A stretch of DNA of 64,000 nucleotides from Sphingomonadaceae bacterium (GTDB taxonomy: Bacteria > Pseudomonadota > Alphaproteobacteria > Sphingomonadales > Sphingomonadaceae), in the NCBI GenBank assembly GCA_024236195.1, contig JACKKZ010000002.1, forward strand, positions 310,001 to 374,000, in the 5' to 3' direction. The number at the start of each line of letters is the position of its first letter. The first letter of the stretch is position 1. The position numbers and the translations under genes are program-made. This document shows, piece after piece, positions 60,154 to 64,000 of the stretch. A model generated the notes under the pieces. It ran no database searches. It saw only the letters and a list, made by a program, of their open reading frames with translations, and was not told the DNA's origin.

Positions 60154-61233
60154 ATGTTTGAAGAGCTACTCTCCCGCGAATGGACGATTGACTGGAATGC
60201 CCTGGCAGAAGCCGGGTTGATCCTGCTGATCGCCATTATCCTCGCGCTGATCATCAACCGCATCCTGTTTGCGGTGCTGCACCGCATTGCGCGCCTGTCG
60301 GACACGCCACTCGATGAAATGGTCTTCCAGCGTATCGAGAGACCCGTCCGCTGGTCGATTGTCGCCATCGCCATCGCCACTGCCTCACAGACCCATTCGG
60401 TCCTGATGTCGATCTGGGAGCCGGCGGCGAAATTTGTCGTACCGGGCCTGGTCGGCTGGATTGCCTATACGCTGGTCAAGGCATTCGCCCATGCGCTGGA
60501 ATATCGCGCCGAGCTGTCTGAAGACCCGGTCGCCAGCCGCAGCCGCCGGACCCGCATTGCGATCCTCTCGCGGACGGCCACCTTCGTGGTGGTGTTCATC
60601 ACGGTCGGGCTGATGCTGCTGGGCATTCCCGGTGTCCGCGATATTGGCACAACCCTGCTCGCCTCCGCCGGCCTTGCCGCACTGGCTGTCGGTGCCGCGG
60701 CCCAGCCCGCCTTGAAATCGCTGATCGCCGGGCTGCAAATGGCGATTACCGAACCGCTACGACTGGGCGATCTCGTGGTGGTCGATGGGCAGACGGGCCG
60801 GGTGGAAGAGATCCGCATGAGCTTCATCACGGTGCGCACCTGGGATGAGCGCGCCATTATCGTGCCGACCAGTCGCTTCCTCGATCAAAGCTTCGAGAAC
60901 TGGTCACGCAAGAGCGAAAAGCTTACCGGCCCGGTCTTCCTCCACCTCGATCCGGCGACCGAAATTGCCCCGATCCGGCAGGAATTCCTTCGCTTCCTCG
61001 AAACGCAGGAAAACTGGGACAAGCGCGAAGGCAAGCTGCTGATGACCGAAGCCTATCCCGAAAGCATCGAGCTGCGCCTGGCGATGAGTTCTGCCACCAT
61101 TGGCGATTTGTTCGACCTGCGCTGCGCGGTGCGCGAACATATGCTGCAATGGCTGCGGAGCGAAATGCCCGGCGCGCTGATCCGCCACCGGCTGGAGGTG
61201 GAGGGCGCGAATGCCCGGGCAAAGGGCAACTAG
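60154..61233 (+). CDS. MscS-family mechanosensitive channel
   Basis: The protein (about 359 residues) has four or five membrane segments, then the pore helix region LLASAGLAALAVGAAAQPAL and the beta domain LGDLVVVDGQTGRVEEIRMS with IIVPTSRFLDQSFENWSRK. These are typical of MscS-like channels that release solutes on hypo-osmotic shock. A TTG at 60142 could add four residues. The N-terminal segments precede the pore by about 150 residues, closer to YnaI/YbdG-type channels than to minimal MscS. Confidence 0.9.
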   Translation: MFEELLSREWTIDWNALAEAGLILLIAIILALIINRILFAVLHRIARLSDTPLDEMVFQRIERPVRWSIVAIAIATASQTHSVLMSIWEPAAKFVVPGLVGWIAYTLVKAFAHALEYRAELSEDPVASRSRRTRIAILSRTATFVVVFITVGLMLLGIPGVRDIGTTLLASAGLAALAVGAAAQPALKSLIAGLQMAITEPLRLGDLVVVDGQTGRVEEIRMSFITVRTWDERAIIVPTSRFLDQSFENWSRKSEKLTGPVFLHLDPATEIAPIRQEFLRFLETQENWDKREGKLLMTEAYPESIELRLAMSSATIGDLFDLRCAVREHMLQWLRSEMPGALIRHRLEVEGANARAKGN

Positions 61234-61243
61234 GCTACAGGTT

Positions 61244-61393
61244 CCTCCCCATTTTGCTTGGGCCAAATGGGGAGGTGGCGCAGCACCTCAGGTGCTGCGG
61301 CGGAGGGGAAGATAGCGCAAGACACCCCTCCACCCCCAACCTTGCAGGTTGGCGGTCCCCCTCCCCATTTGTGCTCCGCAAAAATGGGGTGGG
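61244..61393. repeat. Palindromic intergenic repeat, family B copy 2
   Basis: The element runs from CCTCCCCATTTTGCTTG to GCAAAAATGGGGTGGG with internal hairpins CAGCACCTCAGGTGCTG and CCAACCTTGCAGGTTGG. It is the same element as 14015-14162 in the reverse orientation. It fills the gap between two convergent genes. Confidence 0.75.
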
Positions 61394-61403
61394 TCGTGCG
61401 CAG

Positions 61404-63725
61404 TTAATCCTCAACCTCGCCATGCTTGTCGGCACGGGTGGGTTCCAGCATCCCTTCATGGATGAAGCCAATGGTCGGCTTCACTTCCGCCGCCCGCTTT
61501 TTCAGCTCGCCGCGCATCTTGCGATATTCTTCCTCCATCTTGGAGGTCACGGTTGCGCGGGAATCCTTCAGCGCTTCGGCAAAGTCCGCCCCGGTCACCT
61601 GCTGCACATCACCGCCTGCGCGATGCAAGGCATTGAGGCCCGCGCGGCGTACGACATCTTCGAGGTCCGCGCCGGTAAAGCGTTCCGCATCCGCCGCAAT
61701 CTTGCCGAGGTCGACATCGTCTGCCAGCGGCATCTTGCGGGTGTGGATGCCAAGGATATGCTCGCGGCCTTCCTTGTCAGGCGTGCCGACATAGACCAGC
61801 TCGTCAAACCGGCCCGGCCGCAGCAGCGCCGGATCGACCAGCGTCGGGCGATTGGTCGCGCCGATCACCACCACTGATTGCAGCTCTTCCAGCCCGTCCA
61901 TTTCGGCAAGGATGGTGTTGACCACCCGGCCCGTGACTTGCGGTTCGCCCTGCCCGCTGCCGCGCGCGGGGACGAGGCTGTCGATCTCGTCGATAAACAG
62001 CACGCATGGCGCAACGGCCCGCGCCCGGGCAAACAGGCGCGCGATCTGCTGCTCGCTCTCGCCATACCATTTGGACAGCAGGTCAGAGCTCTTCATCGAG
62101 ATGAAATTGGCTTTTGCCTCTTTCGCCACCGCCTTCGCCAGCAAGGTCTTGCCGGTGCCGGGCGGGCCATAGAGCAGGAAGCCCTTGGCTGCACGGATGC
62201 CGAGCCGGGCAAAAGCTTCCGGATTGGTCATCGGCAATTCGATGCCTTCCTTCAGCTTCCCGATCGCATCGGCGACACCGCCAATGTCGCTCCACTGGAC
62301 ATTCGGCACCTGCACCATGACTTCGCGCATGGCGGAGGGCTGGACACGCTTGAGCGCGGCGAGGAAATCGTCCCGGCTGACATGCAAATCGTCGAGCACT
62401 TCCTGCGGGACCGTACGTTCATCAAGATCGAGCCGGGGCATGATCCGGCGCACCGCGTCAATCGCTGCTTCGCGCGCGAGTGCCGCAATATCTGCGCCAA
62501 CAAAGCCATGTGTCACCCGTGCCAGCTCGTCGAGATCGACCTTGTCGCCCAGCGGCATACCGCGCGTATGGATGGCGAGGATTTCCCGGCGGCCCTTCTC
62601 GTCCGGCACACCGATCACGATTTCGCGGTCAAACCGACCGGGACGGCGCAGTGCCTCGTCAATCGCGTCAGGGCGATTGGTGGCAGCGATGACAACAAGG
62701 TTCGCGCGCGCTTCCAGCCCGTCCATCAGCGTCAGCAACTGGGCGACCAGCCGCTTTTCCGCTTCGCCGGGCACCTTGTCCCGCTTGGGCGCGATGGAAT
62801 CAATCTCGTCGATAAAGACGATGGCAGGCGCGGCCTTGGTGGCTGCTTCGAAGACTTCGCGCAGCTTCTTCTCGCTCTCGCCATAGCCGGACCCCATGAT
62901 CTCCGGGCCGTTAATGGTGAAGAACTCTGCATCGCTTTCATTGGCGACCGCCTGAGCCAGCCGGGTCTTGCCGGTACCGGGCGGGCCGTGCAGCAGCACA
63001 CCCTTGGGCGGATCGACGCCGAGACGGGTGAACAATTCGGGATAGCGCAGCGGCAGTTCGACCATTTCACGCAAGGCTTTGATGGTCTCTTCCATCCCCC
63101 CGACATCGTCATAATTGACGGTGCCGCGGCCATCGCGCGGTTCCTCGAACTCGGCGCGCATCTCGACTTCGGTGTTCTCGTCAATATGGACGATGCCCTT
63201 GGGTGAAGTCGAAACGACCGACAGGCGGATTTGTGTAAGGGCATAGGCCGGGGCGTTGAACATGCGGCGCACTTCGGGCGGCATGTTCTGCACCGGCTGC
63301 TGTCCGGCCGTGGCGACGAGGTCACCCGCGACGAGCGGCTTGCCGAAGAAATTGCGCTTCAGCGCCTGTGCCGGACCCTGCAGCCGCATTTCACGCTGGG
63401 CAGGGGCAAAGACCACCCGCGTGGCCGGGCGCGATTCCGCAGCGCGGATCTTCACATGTTCGCCAGAGCCAGTTTCAGCATTGCCGCGCTGCAGGCCATC
63501 GAGCCGGACCACGTCCAGCGCCTGGTCTTCATCATAAGCAGGCATGGCGATGGCAGCGGTCATGCGCTTGCCGGTGATCTCCACCACATCGCCTTCGGTC
63601 ACGCCCAGCGCCTGAAAGGCACTGCGCGGCATGCGGGCAATGCCCTGTCCGCTCTCTTCCTGCCTGGCCGCTGCCACCTGCAGGCGGACGGTCTTCTCTT
63701 CTACTGCCGCGTCAGGTTCGGCCAT
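61404..63725 (-). CDS. CDC48/VAT-type double AAA+ ATPase
   Basis: The 773-residue protein has an N-terminal double-psi-beta-barrel domain (VTEGDVVEITG, about 40-55, up to 190), then two AAA modules. Each has Walker A GPPGTGKT and Walker B FIDEID, with arginine-finger motifs LRRPGRFD and LLRPGRFD. The order matches archaeal VAT and eukaryotic Cdc48/p97, rather than bacterial ClpA or FtsH. It probably unfolds or segregates proteins. The C-terminus ends HGEVED, without the HbYX proteasome-docking tail. Such genes occur patchily in bacteria, likely of archaeal origin. Confidence 0.93.
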   Translation of the reverse strand: MAEPDAAVEEKTVRLQVAAARQEESGQGIARMPRSAFQALGVTEGDVVEITGKRMTAAIAMPAYDEDQALDVVRLDGLQRGNAETGSGEHVKIRAAESRPATRVVFAPAQREMRLQGPAQALKRNFFGKPLVAGDLVATAGQQPVQNMPPEVRRMFNAPAYALTQIRLSVVSTSPKGIVHIDENTEVEMRAEFEEPRDGRGTVNYDDVGGMEETIKALREMVELPLRYPELFTRLGVDPPKGVLLHGPPGTGKTRLAQAVANESDAEFFTINGPEIMGSGYGESEKKLREVFEAATKAAPAIVFIDEIDSIAPKRDKVPGEAEKRLVAQLLTLMDGLEARANLVVIAATNRPDAIDEALRRPGRFDREIVIGVPDEKGRREILAIHTRGMPLGDKVDLDELARVTHGFVGADIAALAREAAIDAVRRIMPRLDLDERTVPQEVLDDLHVSRDDFLAALKRVQPSAMREVMVQVPNVQWSDIGGVADAIGKLKEGIELPMTNPEAFARLGIRAAKGFLLYGPPGTGKTLLAKAVAKEAKANFISMKSSDLLSKWYGESEQQIARLFARARAVAPCVLFIDEIDSLVPARGSGQGEPQVTGRVVNTILAEMDGLEELQSVVVIGATNRPTLVDPALLRPGRFDELVYVGTPDKEGREHILGIHTRKMPLADDVDLGKIAADAERFTGADLEDVVRRAGLNALHRAGGDVQQVTGADFAEALKDSRATVTSKMEEEYRKMRGELKKRAAEVKPTIGFIHEGMLEPTRADKHGEVED

Positions 63726-63854
63726 GCGTGCAAGCTCCCGGTTGCGAGTCTGTCTGTGTCAGGGCCCAAGCTAGGAAGCCGCACCCTGCTATGCAAATGC
63801 CTGATTTGGCAGGAGGTGCCGAAAGCGCCGGATTCCGCCCGGTCCGATGGAAGC

Positions 63855-63885
63855 AAAAAAAAGCCCGGTCGTTTCCGACCGGGCT
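63855..63885 (-). terminator. Terminator hairpin for a minus-strand transcript entering from the right
   Basis: AGCCCGGTC / GACCGGGCT (63862-63870 and 63877-63885) is followed on the minus strand by TTTTTTTT. It implies a transcript coming from beyond 64000. The rest of 63726-64000 shows no gene that I can support. Confidence 0.75.
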
Positions 63886-64000
63886 ATGAAAGTTTTGGGA
63901 GAGGATGCCTGAAAGGCAGGTTCGTTATGGGTCTGACCCCGCTTTTGTGCAAGTGCGAAAAACTCACTCATAGTTGCGTTTTATGCAACATCAGTGAAAA

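Noticed and set aside
63789..63971. 60-codon minus-strand open frame at the window end
   Set aside because: It reads through the terminator hairpin and its T-run, so it is not a plausible gene.

Overview
This window looks like a chromosomal segment of an alphaproteobacterium of the order Sphingomonadales, most likely Erythrobacteraceae (Erythrobacter, Altererythrobacter) or a close Novosphingobium-type relative. The reasons are the high GC content, a LigM-type O-demethylase next to beta-etherase-type glutathione transferases, a GapR homologue, and sphingomonad-like gene content. The core genes (rpoB, rpoC, rplJ, rplL, groES, groEL, polA, gltX, pyk, ruvC) look intact. I found no tRNA, rRNA, CRISPR array, insertion sequence or prophage gene.

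Region 1 (1 to about 17 kb) is a catabolic region. A cytochrome c end and a Tat-exported small protein close an upstream unit. A perfect palindrome (519-537) then overlaps a promoter ahead of a long plus-strand operon: two overlapping GST genes that resemble the heterodimeric beta-etherase BaeA/BaeB, an acyl-CoA synthetase, a quinohemoprotein alcohol dehydrogenase, an aldehyde dehydrogenase, an amidohydrolase, an SDR, a LigF-like GST, a medium-chain reductase, an MFS transporter and a TauD-family dioxygenase. After a repeat-rich gap come a VOC protein and a divergent ligM with its own palindromic operator. Together they suggest cleavage of lignin beta-aryl ethers, oxidation of the released C3 side chain, CoA-dependent shortening, and demethylation of the methoxyaromatic acid.

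Region 2 (17 to 32 kb) is mixed housekeeping: a Mn/Ca exporter-like protein, a nitronate monooxygenase, katG, a LytTR membrane regulator, aspartokinase, a GH79 heparanase-like lipoprotein, ubiG, a tightly coupled operon ending in pnuC and a nicotinamide riboside kinase, ruvC, a desaturase, yebC, a CPBP protease and a GapR homologue.

Region 3 (32.2 to 35 kb) is the most unusual. A TIR domain protein with one membrane segment and a YARHG domain overlaps by 4 nt a gene for a SLOG-like domain fused to a class III nucleotide cyclase whose base-selecting residues look non-canonical. A double-SH3b lipoprotein follows. This could be an undescribed nucleotide-signalling or anti-phage module.

Region 4 (35 to 64 kb) holds pyk, gltX, rpoC and rpoB on the minus strand, then a 750-nt gap with a 51-nt inverted repeat, a DUF2975/XRE cassette with its own operator, and rplJ-rplL on the plus strand. 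The usual rplJL-rpoBC operon is therefore split and inverted. It continues with a cytochrome c lipoprotein, a MATE exporter, CIRCE-groESL, an Asp/Asn hydroxylase, a beta-lactamase-like protein lacking the usual catalytic glutamate, an Ala-rich lipoprotein, polA, a mechanosensitive channel and a CDC48-type AAA ATPase. Several dispersed intergenic palindromic repeats occur in two copies each.
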